The notes beneath the pieces are model-generated. The model was not told the DNA's origin. It saw only the letters and a program-made list of their open reading frames with translations, and did no database searches. Positions 34,395-42,615 of a stretch of DNA of 64,000 nucleotides are shown piece after piece. This DNA is from Chloracidobacterium sp. CP2_5A (lineage in GTDB: Bacteria; Acidobacteriota; Blastocatellia; Chloracidobacteriales; Chloracidobacteriaceae). Made by a program: the position numbers and the translations under genes. The DNA lies in the NCBI GenBank assembly GCA_002254845.1, contig NKPT01000004.1, forward strand, positions 78,174-142,173, written 5' to 3'. Numbering within the stretch: the first letter of the stretch is position 1; each line of letters begins with the position of its first letter.

Positions 34395-36095
34395 ATGAAA
34401 AACATCATCATCGCCACCGGCGGAAACGGCACGCGCGTCGCTGACGCGCTCGCGAGGCTTTTAGCCATCGGCTTCCCGACGCGCCTGCGCGGGGGGCAGC
34501 CGACCAGCGTCGGCGACGAGCTTGAAATCTGGCGCATTGATCCTGACCGCAGCTCTGGCGCGCTCACCGTTCTCAACGAAACCCTGCGCCGCTACCGCTG
34601 GATTCAACACCTGATGCAAGACGGCGACGGCGAGCCGGCGGCGTCGCCCCGAGCGGAGAGCCCGTGGGCGATGACGGTCAATACCCAAGTTCGAGACTTC
34701 GACCCGCTCGCATTGCCGGGCTTTGAAAAGCCGGTTTCCACCCTGCGCGAGTTGCTGGCGCAGGCGCCGGGCAAGCGCGACGGGACGTCTTTGCTCTACG
34801 CTTTCTATGAAGACAAAGACCTCGACGTGAAAATCAACCGGGGCTTTTACCAGAAGCCCTTTATCGGCTCGCCGGTCATCGCCGCCTTTGCCGCGTCGCT
34901 GACGGATCGGAACTCGCCGGCTGGCAGCCAGATTGATTTCAATACGCTCAGGCAAAGCCAAGCTCGATTTTTCATTTGCGGCAGCGTCTATGGCGGCACG
35001 GGGGCCTGCGCCCTGCCCGTGATTGGGCAGTTTCTCGCCCGGGAGCGCCAGCGCGGCAACCTGAGCTGGACGATTGGCGGCTGCTTGCTGATGCCCTACT
35101 TTCTCCCGCCGCCGCCGCCCTTCAGCCCGCTGCCCGAAGACCGCCAAGCAGACGCGCGTTACGTGGATGAAGCAGCGCGCCGGATGGCGCAACAGCACGC
35201 CGCGCACGAGGCCTTCGCCGTCCTCAACGACGAAGAGCGCATCGCGCTGGCGCGGCAAATTCTGACCGGCTTTTACGCCGATCCGACCGACCTGGCGCTG
35301 CGCGCGCGGCATAGCCTTGTCTATTACCGCGACATCCTCGCGCCGACCTTCGACGAGCTGTACCTCATCGGCAAGCCACAGCCCGACGCGCTTGAGCGAT
35401 GGAGCAACGGCGGGTCCACCCAGCGCAACCCGCTCAACGCCACGGAAGTCGTCGCCGCCATCGCGGCGCTCAACTACTTCGCCGGCAACAGCGTGGGCGG
35501 CGGCCAGCAATATAGCCTCGCGGCGGGCGATGCGACCCTCGCGCCGGCAACGCTCCGGCTCGCCGATTTGCCCGTTTACGCCGTCAACGGGCAGCCCGTG
35601 GACGCTGAAAAAGTCTTTCTGGCCACGGCCACGCTCATTCACCTGCTGAAGTATCAGATCGACTGGTCCTCCGACGCGCGCGGCTGGAGCGCCGACCCCG
35701 GCGGGCTGCGCCGGCTCTACCAGCTTGACCCGACGCGGCAGGAGCGCGACCGCGTCGCCTACCAGACGGCGCTTGACTTTATCCGCGACATCATGGCGGA
35801 CATGGTTTCGCCGGACCGAACGCTGGGTTGGAGCGCCGGCATCCGATCCGACCTTGACAAGCTCATCGGGCCCGGCGCGGAGAGCGCCGTAATCGAGCGC
35901 ATGAAACGTCGCCCGCGGTTGTTTGGGCTGGCTGCCGACAACGCGCCGCAGGAGCCGCTGCGCTTTGGGAACGCGGCAGTCGAGCTGACCTCGTTTGATT
36001 TTTACAGCTGGACGCCGCCGCCGGAGTTCACGCGCGGCGATTATGCCCGGCTCGTCTGGGCGCAAGTTTTCGCCAAAGCCGGAGCGCCCGCGTAG
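34395..36095 (+). CDS. Tubulin/FtsZ-like (Tubulin_2-type) protein
   Basis: The 566-residue protein opens with KNIIIATGGNGTRVADAL (nucleotide-binding loop 1 of a Rossmann-like GTPase) and has FICGSVYGGTGACALPVIGQFL at 193-214, which matches the tubulin/FtsZ signature GGGTGxG with one change. A later STQRNPLNATEVVAAIAALNYF and a helical C-terminal half also fit the larger Tubulin_2-like proteins rather than FtsZ. I place the start at ATG 34395, directly before KNIII; an upstream TTG adds 11 unconserved residues. It is 20 bases upstream of the actin-fold ATPase gene. GTP binding or polymerisation is inference. Confidence 0.72.
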   Translation: MKNIIIATGGNGTRVADALARLLAIGFPTRLRGGQPTSVGDELEIWRIDPDRSSGALTVLNETLRRYRWIQHLMQDGDGEPAASPRAESPWAMTVNTQVRDFDPLALPGFEKPVSTLRELLAQAPGKRDGTSLLYAFYEDKDLDVKINRGFYQKPFIGSPVIAAFAASLTDRNSPAGSQIDFNTLRQSQARFFICGSVYGGTGACALPVIGQFLARERQRGNLSWTIGGCLLMPYFLPPPPPFSPLPEDRQADARYVDEAARRMAQQHAAHEAFAVLNDEERIALARQILTGFYADPTDLALRARHSLVYYRDILAPTFDELYLIGKPQPDALERWSNGGSTQRNPLNATEVVAAIAALNYFAGNSVGGGQQYSLAAGDATLAPATLRLADLPVYAVNGQPVDAEKVFLATATLIHLLKYQIDWSSDARGWSADPGGLRRLYQLDPTRQERDRVAYQTALDFIRDIMADMVSPDRTLGWSAGIRSDLDKLIGPGAESAVIERMKRRPRLFGLAADNAPQEPLRFGNAAVELTSFDFYSWTPPPEFTRGDYARLVWAQVFAKAGAPA

Positions 36096-36115
36096 CTAGA
36101 CTCAAGAAACCGCTT

Positions 36116-39100
36116 ATGGGACTGCTTATCAATCACGGCATGCTGGGCGAGGTCGGCGGATTTCGCCCTCGGACGTTTTTTTCGATTGACCCGCACCGCG
36201 TCACGCCGCCGGCGCCGAATCCGCGCTTCTTTGAGACGCTGCCGACTATCTGGGCGGCGGCCTATCGGTTTCGGCAGGGCGTCGAGCAGGGCGACGAAAT
36301 CGCCCGCTGGGAGTGGCTGACGCTGTTTGTTCTGCACGCCCTGGGCGTGGCCTATTTGACGGAGCCGCTGACGCCAAGCGCGCTGGCGCGGGAATATCCA
36401 TCGGCCTTGCAGCCGGCGCTGGAAACCACCCATCCGCAGGCCGGGCAGTTCCGGGACGCGCAAATCCTCAGCGTCGGCGCGACCACGCTGGGCGGCGTCT
36501 ATCCCGACATTATCTTTTTTCCGGCGCGGGCGCGCTCGCGCTGGCAGACCGAAAGCTATCTGCTTCCGTATCTTGAAGGCGAACGGCTTTCCTGGGCGCG
36601 GACGCGGGACGCGCTGCTCGCCGACGGCTTCGAGCGTGAAAAATGCCATCGTCATCTGCGGCGCGTGGCGAGCGACGCGCTGCCGCTCAGCTTCGGCAAA
36701 ATCCTCGACGCGCTGTGCGACGCGGCGTTTGGCTCCGCGCCCTACGGGCTTGACCAAGCGCCGCGCCTGTCGCCGACTCCGGCCGGCTGGCCGCTCGTTC
36801 GCGAGCAGCCGCAGCCGATGGAACTCCTGGAGCTTTACCCGCTGCGGAAGCCAAACGCCAACGGCGGGCAAACCTACTTTCTCGTGGACAAATTTCCCGC
36901 GCCGCCAAGCTGGATGACAACGGCGCTAGGGCCGGGGCGGCCGTCGCCGGCCAGCTATCGGATGCTGGGGCCAAACGCCATTGGCGTCGAGACGCGCGGC
37001 CGGCTGGAAACGCTGACGCTTGGCCCAGGCGACGAAATAGTTGATCTGGCAAGCTTGTTCCTAAGCGACTATGTCGGGCGGGTGGACTATCCCCGCGACG
37101 ACCAGCGGTTGTCGCTCATTCATCCGGTTCACAAGCTTCAGGGGCTGACCGACGCTTCAAAAGTTTCGGTTTGCCTGGCGCCGGTCACCAGTCGGCTTCT
37201 GGCCTACTTCCCCGAACTACTGGCGGAAGACGGCGCGGGACTGCGGGCCAAGCCGGCGTTTGACGGCCAACGCGTGGAATGGGATTTCCAGCTCTGCGGG
37301 CGGGAGATCCGCTGGACGGGACGCTATTTCGAGGCGCGCGACCTCGCGGTGGCTTCGTTGTCGCTGTGGCCGCCGAAAGTTGATCCGCAGTGGCATTTCT
37401 ACGCGGCGCATGGGCTGGGTCTGCGCGACCGGGCCGGGCGCTGGCGCTTGGTGGACGAAGCCGGACGGCTGGGCGACCTCCATGAGCTGGGCGCGGCGCA
37501 GGACGAGTACGTGACGCTGCTGACGCCGCCGGCGGCGGCCGAGGCCGCAAGCAACCGCCCGCGCGCCCTGAGCTGGTGGTGGCCCGTCCAGGGCCGCGAT
37601 GTCGAGCGCGGAATCGCGTGGCTCGCCAAGCTGCCCGACGCCGGATCGCGCGCGCTCGCCGACGCGCACCTTGCCGTGGATTTCGGGACGAGCAACACAT
37701 CGGTCGCCTTCGCCGCCGGCGGCATCACCGACACGCTCCGATTTTCGCTCGCGCCGCTCCGTCTGTGGAATGGCGATGGCGCGAATCGTCTCGGCTTCGC
37801 GCCTTTCAACTGGGGCGGATCCAAGGGGTATTTCTCAACGACGTTGCTGACGCGCCGCGCCGCCGGACTGCAGAGCGTCACGCCGGAAACGCTGGCGGCT
37901 GAGCACTTTTTCGCCGCCGCCATTCCAAACCTCTACGCCGACGGCCTCAACCGGATGCTGGCGGCCGGCAGCGGAACCAATGCCTGGGACCTGCACGATA
38001 GCCTCAAGTGGGATCAAGCGCGGACTTCCGCGTACCGCGCGCTGTTTCTGCGCTTGCTTCTGCTCTATGCCCATGGCGAGCTGTTTTTCAATCAGCGGGC
38101 GCGCGTGACGGACTACACGTTTACCTTTCCGCTGGCGATGAGCAAAGCCGACCGGGACGCGTTCCACGCGCAGAACCAGCGCAGCATTAGCGTCATCCAG
38201 CAGCTTTGCCACGGCGAGCGCGACTTCGAGGTCGCCGCCCGCTACCGGGCGAACGTGGACGAAAGCGCCGCGGCCGCGGCTGGCGCGAACCTGCCGCCAA
38301 GCGCGGATCGGCTGGACTTGTTCATTGACGTTGGCGGCGGCACGGCCGACATCGCCGTTCGCCGCGGGACGGAAATTCTGGTTCTCGACAGCCTGCGGCT
38401 GGCGGGGCGGCAGTTTTTCCGCGCGGCGGAGCAAAATCTCTCGCCGCGCGTGAAGCTGCGCCGCGCCAACGTCTTTCGCCGCCATCTAGGGTTGTTGTTG
38501 GCTCCGGATGACGCGGCGCTCGCCGAGATGGACGTGAGCGATATGCCAGGCATCCGCGAGCATCGCCTAAGCCTGCCGACCTTTTACCTGCTGCGCGTCA
38601 ACGAGCTCAAAAGCGAGGCGTTTGTCCAGCGCGAGCATGCCATCCTGAAGCGCCAGCGCGACGCCTCGCTGCCTGAAGGCCAGAGTTACCGTGACGCTTA
38701 CCAGCGGTTTTGCGCCCAGATGTTTTTCCGTCACCTGCTGGCTTACGGTCTCGTGCAGGCTGCCGCCGCGGCCATCGAGCGCAATCTCAATCAATCGAAG
38801 CTGCCCCACGGCCTTCATCTGGTGTTGGGAGGGAACGCCTGGGGGCTGCTGCTTTTCGCGGACTTTGAGCGTTCCGGCGCGGCGCTGCTGACGGAAGCCG
38901 AGACGCTGCTCAACCGGCTCAAGCGATGCGCGCGCGAGGGATTGTCGCCTGAAGCCAGGGACTGCTTGGACGACCTGCATCTTCACGATGTCACGCTGCT
39001 CAACGAAGGCGACATTAGCCGCGCCAAGACCAACGTCCCGATTGGGGCGCTGACGGTATCGGCGACCCAGTCCGTCAGCCGGCGCGCGGCCCCCTTCGCC

Positions 39101-39571
39101 GGGGCGAATCTGCCGCAGGTCACGATCAGCGACGGCGCGGTCGAGTCGGCGCCCCGCCAAGTCCGGTGGTTTGACCGCTGGAGCGAAGCCGACCTCAAGC
39201 GCCTGTTCGAGATGGAGCCGGATACCGACATTCGGCAGGTAACGATTCGGCTGCCCGGCGCGTCCCAGCCTCTTGACGCACTGCTGACGTTGTTTACCTC
39301 GCGCGGGCCGACCGACCTCATACCGCAGAAGAAGTGGGCGACAATCAACGGCTATCTGGCCGGCGGCCGCCACTACCCGGCGCTGACGCCGCTGGCGCTC
39401 TTCCTGACGGGCGTGCTCTACGCTGACCCAGACCTCAAGCTGGTGACAAGCTTGCCGGACCAGCCGTACCCGATGATTGAGGCCATGGCGCGCAAAGCCG
39501 GGCTTTATGACGACCAGCCGCCGCTCGCTGACGAGCCGGAGACGCGCCGGCAGACGATGACTTACGAGTAA
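36116..39571 (+). CDS. Hsp70/actin-fold ATPase with a ~515-residue unknown N-terminal region
   Basis: The 1151-residue protein has two halves. Residues 1-515 match nothing I recognise. From about 518 it carries an actin/Hsp70 ATPase core: phosphate loop 1 HLAVDFGTSNTSVAFA (D522), phosphate loop 2 FIDVGGGTADIAVRRG (D738) and adenosine motif LVLGGNAWGLLLF (G905). The spacing between loops (about 215 residues) fits Hsp70/MreB-like folds. The C-terminal 200 residues are again unassigned. The gene begins 20 bases after the tubulin-like gene and is followed by a gene for a membrane-anchored protein, so the three are probably one operon. Its stop lies in a 12-bp tandem repeat. Confidence 0.8.
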   Translation: MGLLINHGMLGEVGGFRPRTFFSIDPHRVTPPAPNPRFFETLPTIWAAAYRFRQGVEQGDEIARWEWLTLFVLHALGVAYLTEPLTPSALAREYPSALQPALETTHPQAGQFRDAQILSVGATTLGGVYPDIIFFPARARSRWQTESYLLPYLEGERLSWARTRDALLADGFEREKCHRHLRRVASDALPLSFGKILDALCDAAFGSAPYGLDQAPRLSPTPAGWPLVREQPQPMELLELYPLRKPNANGGQTYFLVDKFPAPPSWMTTALGPGRPSPASYRMLGPNAIGVETRGRLETLTLGPGDEIVDLASLFLSDYVGRVDYPRDDQRLSLIHPVHKLQGLTDASKVSVCLAPVTSRLLAYFPELLAEDGAGLRAKPAFDGQRVEWDFQLCGREIRWTGRYFEARDLAVASLSLWPPKVDPQWHFYAAHGLGLRDRAGRWRLVDEAGRLGDLHELGAAQDEYVTLLTPPAAAEAASNRPRALSWWWPVQGRDVERGIAWLAKLPDAGSRALADAHLAVDFGTSNTSVAFAAGGITDTLRFSLAPLRLWNGDGANRLGFAPFNWGGSKGYFSTTLLTRRAAGLQSVTPETLAAEHFFAAAIPNLYADGLNRMLAAGSGTNAWDLHDSLKWDQARTSAYRALFLRLLLLYAHGELFFNQRARVTDYTFTFPLAMSKADRDAFHAQNQRSISVIQQLCHGERDFEVAARYRANVDESAAAAAGANLPPSADRLDLFIDVGGGTADIAVRRGTEILVLDSLRLAGRQFFRAAEQNLSPRVKLRRANVFRRHLGLLLAPDDAALAEMDVSDMPGIREHRLSLPTFYLLRVNELKSEAFVQREHAILKRQRDASLPEGQSYRDAYQRFCAQMFFRHLLAYGLVQAAAAAIERNLNQSKLPHGLHLVLGGNAWGLLLFADFERSGAALLTEAETLLNRLKRCAREGLSPEARDCLDDLHLHDVTLLNEGDISRAKTNVPIGALTVSATQSVSRRAAPFAGANLPQVTISDGAVESAPRQVRWFDRWSEADLKRLFEMEPDTDIRQVTIRLPGASQPLDALLTLFTSRGPTDLIPQKKWATINGYLAGGRHYPALTPLALFLTGVLYADPDLKLVTSLPDQPYPMIEAMARKAGLYDDQPPLADEPETRRQTMTYE

Positions 39572-39585
39572 GGCGACGAGTAAGG
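39564..39585 (+). repeat. 12-bp tandem duplication across the stop codon of the actin-fold gene
   Basis: ACGAGTAAGGCG (39564-39575) is followed by ACGAGTAAGG (39576-39585). The TAA stop (39569-39571) is in the first copy. Confidence 0.8.
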
Positions 39586-39621
39586 TCAGCGGCGTCGGTG
39601 GCGACGCGGGAAGGAGACGCG

Positions 39622-40326
39622 ATGGAAGCGCTCGCGCTAACGGCGGTGGCGGTGGCGGCCTTGAGCCTGCTGGGCTTGGCGGCGCTTTATGGGGTCGTCA
39701 TCCGCCCGCTTCAGGCGCAGGCGCGGGAGCGGGCGGATGATGCCGACCAGTGGCGCAAGCTAACGACACGGCTTGACCGGCTCGAAGAGCGCCTTCAGTC
39801 GCCTGGCAACCGACCGACCAGCCCCGGCGCCGTTGAGTCAGGAGCCGAACTTGAAGAGCTCCGACGGGAGATGGGCTATCTGAAAAGCAAGCTTTCAACG
39901 CTGCTGACGCCGCCGGAGACGCCGCCGGGTCCGCTGCCAAGCTTTGCGATCGGGCCGCCCCCCGCGGAAGCGACACCGGAAGCGACACGGGGAGCGGCGC
40001 CGCAGATCAGCGCGCATCCTTTTGAAAATCAGCGGGTTTCAGACATTGTGGCGCGTTATCGGGGGCGCTTGCGCGCCGGTCATATTGACGCGCTCACGCA
40101 GCACTTTTCAGTTATGCCGAACGGCTTGTTCCTTGAGCTAGAAGAGCGCGGCGAGCGGCTGGTTTTTCCGGCGCAGGAAATCATCTATGCCGGCGATTTT
40201 GAGCAAAACTACAGCTTCGCCTACGACTGCGCGCAGCCGGGCAGCGGCTATGTGGTCGTTGTGTCGCCGGCGCGCCTCGACGCGCGGGGGCAGGTCATCG
40301 CGCGCGGTCGTCTGCGCGTCGAATAG
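39622..40326 (+). CDS. Membrane-anchored coiled-coil protein, third gene of the tubulin/actin-fold operon
   Basis: The 234-residue protein has an N-terminal helix (LTAVAVAALSLLGLAALYGVVI), a charged coiled-coil region (about 40-100: LDRLEERL, ELEELRREMGYLKSKL), a Pro-rich linker and a compact C-terminal domain (about 140-234) with FENQRVSDIVARYRGRL, LFLELEERGERLVF and a beta-rich end. The start ATG at 39622 follows AAGGAGACGCG, a strong Shine-Dalgarno, and is preferred to the GTG at 39598. It probably links the cytoplasmic cytoskeletal-fold proteins to the membrane; this is inference from order and topology. Confidence 0.78.
   Translation: MEALALTAVAVAALSLLGLAALYGVVIRPLQAQARERADDADQWRKLTTRLDRLEERLQSPGNRPTSPGAVESGAELEELRREMGYLKSKLSTLLTPPETPPGPLPSFAIGPPPAEATPEATRGAAPQISAHPFENQRVSDIVARYRGRLRAGHIDALTQHFSVMPNGLFLELEERGERLVFPAQEIIYAGDFEQNYSFAYDCAQPGSGYVVVVSPARLDARGQVIARGRLRVE
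39965..39988 (+). repeat. 12-bp perfect in-frame tandem duplication in a Pro-rich linker
   Basis: CGGAAGCGACAC occurs twice in a row and encodes part of AEATPEATRG. Confidence 0.88.
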
Positions 40327-40336
40327 GCCACGCCTA

Positions 40337-40363
40337 GCGCGGCCTCGCCCGGCTTTGCCGCGC
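40337..40363. terminator. Hairpin between convergent genes
   Basis: GCGCGGC and GCCGCGC form a perfect 7-bp stem with a 13-base loop, ten bases after the stop of the coiled-coil gene and in the 150-base gap before the convergent muramidase gene. No T-run. Confidence 0.4.
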
Positions 40364-40476
40364 CGTATCTTGGCAAGGGTTGCGCGTTCAAGCGCGGCGC
40401 AAGCCGCGGTCGAGCCGGCTGGGCCGCTGTCGCGCGCGCGATCGGCCGCCAGGCTCAGCGATGGCCGCAAGCTCAA

Positions 40477-41643
40477 TCAATAGAGCAAATACGCCGCGCG
40501 CCGCCGATAAAAGTCAGCCAGCGCCGGCTCATCCGCCGCGGCGATATCCTCCCAAGCCGCGTCCGCCTCAATTGCCGCCCGCAGCCGACTCGACCCGGCA
40601 ATGACATCAAAGGGCAGCCGGTCAAAGACATACTCATAGGGCGGATCGCGCCACAGCTTTTCCCGCGGGTATAGCCGTCGGACGGCCTTGAGAATTTCCA
40701 CGGCCGTCCGGTACGAGCGAAACGTCGCCCGATTTTGAACGTGCGCTTGCAGTCCGCCGCACAGTTGACCGGCGAATTTGTTGAACGTCGGCTGGAACCA
40801 CATCGGGCGAAAGTGAACGCCGGGCAGATGAAGCGGATCGAGCGCCGCCGCGAGATCATACGGGTCAATGAACGGCGCGCCGAAAATTTCAAACGGCCGC
40901 GTCGTGCCGCGCCCCTCGGAAAGCGTCGTTCCTTCTAGCAACACCAGGCCCGGATAGACGGCAGCGGTATCGAGCGTCGGCATGTTCGGCGACGGCATCA
41001 CCCACGGGAGCCACGTCGCGTCAAACCACTGCGGGCGCGACCAGCCTTCCATCGGGACGACGCGCAGCTCGCAGCCGATGCCCTCGGTTTCATTGAACAG
41101 GCGCGCCAGCTCGCCGACCGTCATCGCATGGCGCATCGGAAGCGGGTACATCCCGACAAACGAAGCCCATTCGCGCTCCAAAACCGCGCCCTCGATGTCG
41201 AGTCCGCCGATGGGATTGGGGCGGTCAAGGACGACAAACGGGATGTCGCGCGCCTTCGCCGCCTGCATCGCCAAGGCCATCGTCCAGATGAAGGTGTAAA
41301 CGCGCGTCCCGACATCCGGCACGTCAAAAACCAGCGCGTCAACCTCCGCCAGCATCTCCGGCGTCGGCTGACGGGTTTGGCCATAGAGGCTAAAAACCGG
41401 TATGCCAAGCCGCGAATCGCGCGCCCAGCCTTCCCACTCGATCATGTTGTCCTGGGTTTCCCCGCGCAGGCCGTGCTGCGGGCCGAAAAGCGCCGTCAGG
41501 CGAAAGGCCGGACAGGCGGCAAACAGATCGGCCGCGTGGCGATAGATGACATCCACCGAGGCCGGGCTGCAAATGAGACCTACCCGGCGGTCGCGCAAAA
41601 GGTCAAGGTGATGGGTGAAAAGGCGGTCAAGTCCGGTTTGCAT
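40477..41643 (-). CDS. DUF1343 / NamZ-type exo-beta-N-acetylmuramidase
   Basis: DUF1343 proteins include NamZ of Bacillus subtilis, an exo-acting enzyme that removes terminal N-acetylmuramic acid from peptidoglycan fragments. The 388-residue protein has the family motifs RRVGLICSPASV, LFGPQHGLRGETQDNM, LVFDVPDVGTRVYTFIWTM, LDRPNPIGG, PMRHAMTVGELARLF, PSPNMPTLDTAAVYPGLVLLEGT and LSEGRGTTRPFE, covering the full length. No signal peptide is visible, so it may act in the cytoplasm on recycled fragments. A strong terminator lies 64 bases upstream, so it is transcribed separately from the 3D-domain gene. Confidence 0.9.
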   Translation of the reverse strand: MQTGLDRLFTHHLDLLRDRRVGLICSPASVDVIYRHAADLFAACPAFRLTALFGPQHGLRGETQDNMIEWEGWARDSRLGIPVFSLYGQTRQPTPEMLAEVDALVFDVPDVGTRVYTFIWTMALAMQAAKARDIPFVVLDRPNPIGGLDIEGAVLEREWASFVGMYPLPMRHAMTVGELARLFNETEGIGCELRVVPMEGWSRPQWFDATWLPWVMPSPNMPTLDTAAVYPGLVLLEGTTLSEGRGTTRPFEIFGAPFIDPYDLAAALDPLHLPGVHFRPMWFQPTFNKFAGQLCGGLQAHVQNRATFRSYRTAVEILKAVRRLYPREKLWRDPPYEYVFDRLPFDVIAGSSRLRAAIEADAAWEDIAAADEPALADFYRRRAAYLLY

Positions 41644-41706
41644 GGGCGGGTTTCAAAGCTCAGAGTCAGGCGCCGCCCGGCCAGCCGAGCGCATTTCCGC
41701 CGCCTC

Positions 41707-41742
41707 AAAAAAGCCTGCGCGGACGGCGCGCGCCCGCGCAGG
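41707..41742 (-). terminator. Rho-independent terminator after the 3D-domain gene
   Basis: On the minus strand CCTGCGCGG and CCGCGCAGG form a perfect 9-bp stem with an 11-base loop, followed within one base by six T. This is the clearest intrinsic terminator in the window. Confidence 0.85.
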
Positions 41743-41774
41743 ATCTGGCGAGCTTGCGGTTAGCCACGCGGCCG

Positions 41775-42368
41775 CTACCGCGTGCCAAGCTTGGCTCGCT
41801 GCGAGCGCCCGGCGCGGATGACCTCGACCCGGACGGCGCGCCGTCCAAAGCGAATGGCGTCGCGGGTGGAGGGCATGTAGATGTCAATGTGACGCCCGCG
41901 GATGCGGCCGCCCGTGTCCTTGACGTGATAGACGCCCGAATACTGGCCGGCGTGAACCTTGACGACCGAGCCTAGCGGCAGGACGCGCGGATCAGCGGCC
42001 ACGATGCCGGGGCGAACGTATTCGCCCGACGCCGTTCGCCCTTTCAGGCTGTAGGCCGTGGCGGTGAACGGAATGGCGGTCGGGGAAGGCTCCGCATTGC
42101 GAAGCGAGAAAGACCCCAGCGCCGGCGGCGTTGCCGGCGGGTCAAGGGTTAGTTCAACTACCTGCGCTGGATTGGGTTGGTTTGATGCGGCTTCCGATGA
42201 CTTCGGCGTTTGGGGCGCGTCCGTGGTCGGGCGTCTCTGCTGGGCGCGGGCGGCGAAGCCGCCAATCATCGTCAGCAGGGCGAGAACAAAGGTAAACAAG
42301 GGCTTAATAAATGGAAATGCACGCTGTAGCCCCCGACACGCTGAAGCCCCGATGGCGCATAAGCTCAT
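41775..42368 (-). CDS. Exported 3D-domain protein (cell-wall-active, YocH/MltA-like fold)
   Basis: The 3D domain, named for three conserved aspartates, occurs in proteins related to lytic transglycosylases and stationary-phase survival. The 197-residue protein has a hydrophobic signal (FPFIKPLFTFVLALLTMIGGFAARAQ), a Pro/Ser linker and the 3D domain at about 110-190: FTATAYSLKGRTASGEYV, VAADPRVLPLGSVVKV, VKDTGGRIRGRHIDIYM. A strong AAGGAGG Shine-Dalgarno seven bases before the ATG at 42366-42368 fixes the start; the upstream frame to 42464 is not used. The gene is divergent from trxB and has its own terminator. Confidence 0.88.
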   Translation of the reverse strand: MSLCAIGASACRGLQRAFPFIKPLFTFVLALLTMIGGFAARAQQRRPTTDAPQTPKSSEAASNQPNPAQVVELTLDPPATPPALGSFSLRNAEPSPTAIPFTATAYSLKGRTASGEYVRPGIVAADPRVLPLGSVVKVHAGQYSGVYHVKDTGGRIRGRHIDIYMPSTRDAIRFGRRAVRVEVIRAGRSQRAKLGTR

Positions 42369-42615
42369 GCCAGGTCCTCCTTGATGAAGCTTGAGCTGTG
42401 ACGCGGAAGATTGCGGGGATGCCCCGCGCCCGCAGCTCGTCAGTCCGGCTGGGAACTCTACCACGGGCTGTCAAATTGTCCGGGCGAGCGACAAGCCGCG
42501 ACAGCGCGCGCCCGCAATGGCGGCGCGGCTTGCAGTCGTTGGAAGGGCAAACATAAGATGCCAGCCAAATGCGGGACTAACGAAGCGCGGCCAGCAGTTT
42601 GGAGGGGTTCCCCAG
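42369..42615. promoter_or_regulatory. Divergent control region of the 3D-domain gene and trxB
   Basis: The 247-base gap has the AAGGAGG site of the 3D gene, a small perfect hairpin GCGGGG-atg-CCCCGC (42413-42427) and a weak promoter-like TTGCAG...CATAAG upstream of trxB near 42530-42558. I see no open gene in it. Confidence 0.45.

Noticed and set aside
34461..36065. 534-codon open frame antisense to the tubulin-like gene
   Set aside because: Very Arg/Gly/Val-rich, no start signals and no motif; long antisense frames are common in this GC-rich sequence.
34395..36095. Calling the tubulin-like protein FtsZ
   Set aside because: It is much longer than FtsZ, has GGTGA instead of GGGTGTG, and is not near division or cell-wall genes.
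42467..42476. Perfect TTGACA on the minus strand upstream of the 3D-domain gene
   Set aside because: No acceptable -10 hexamer at 16-19 bases downstream.
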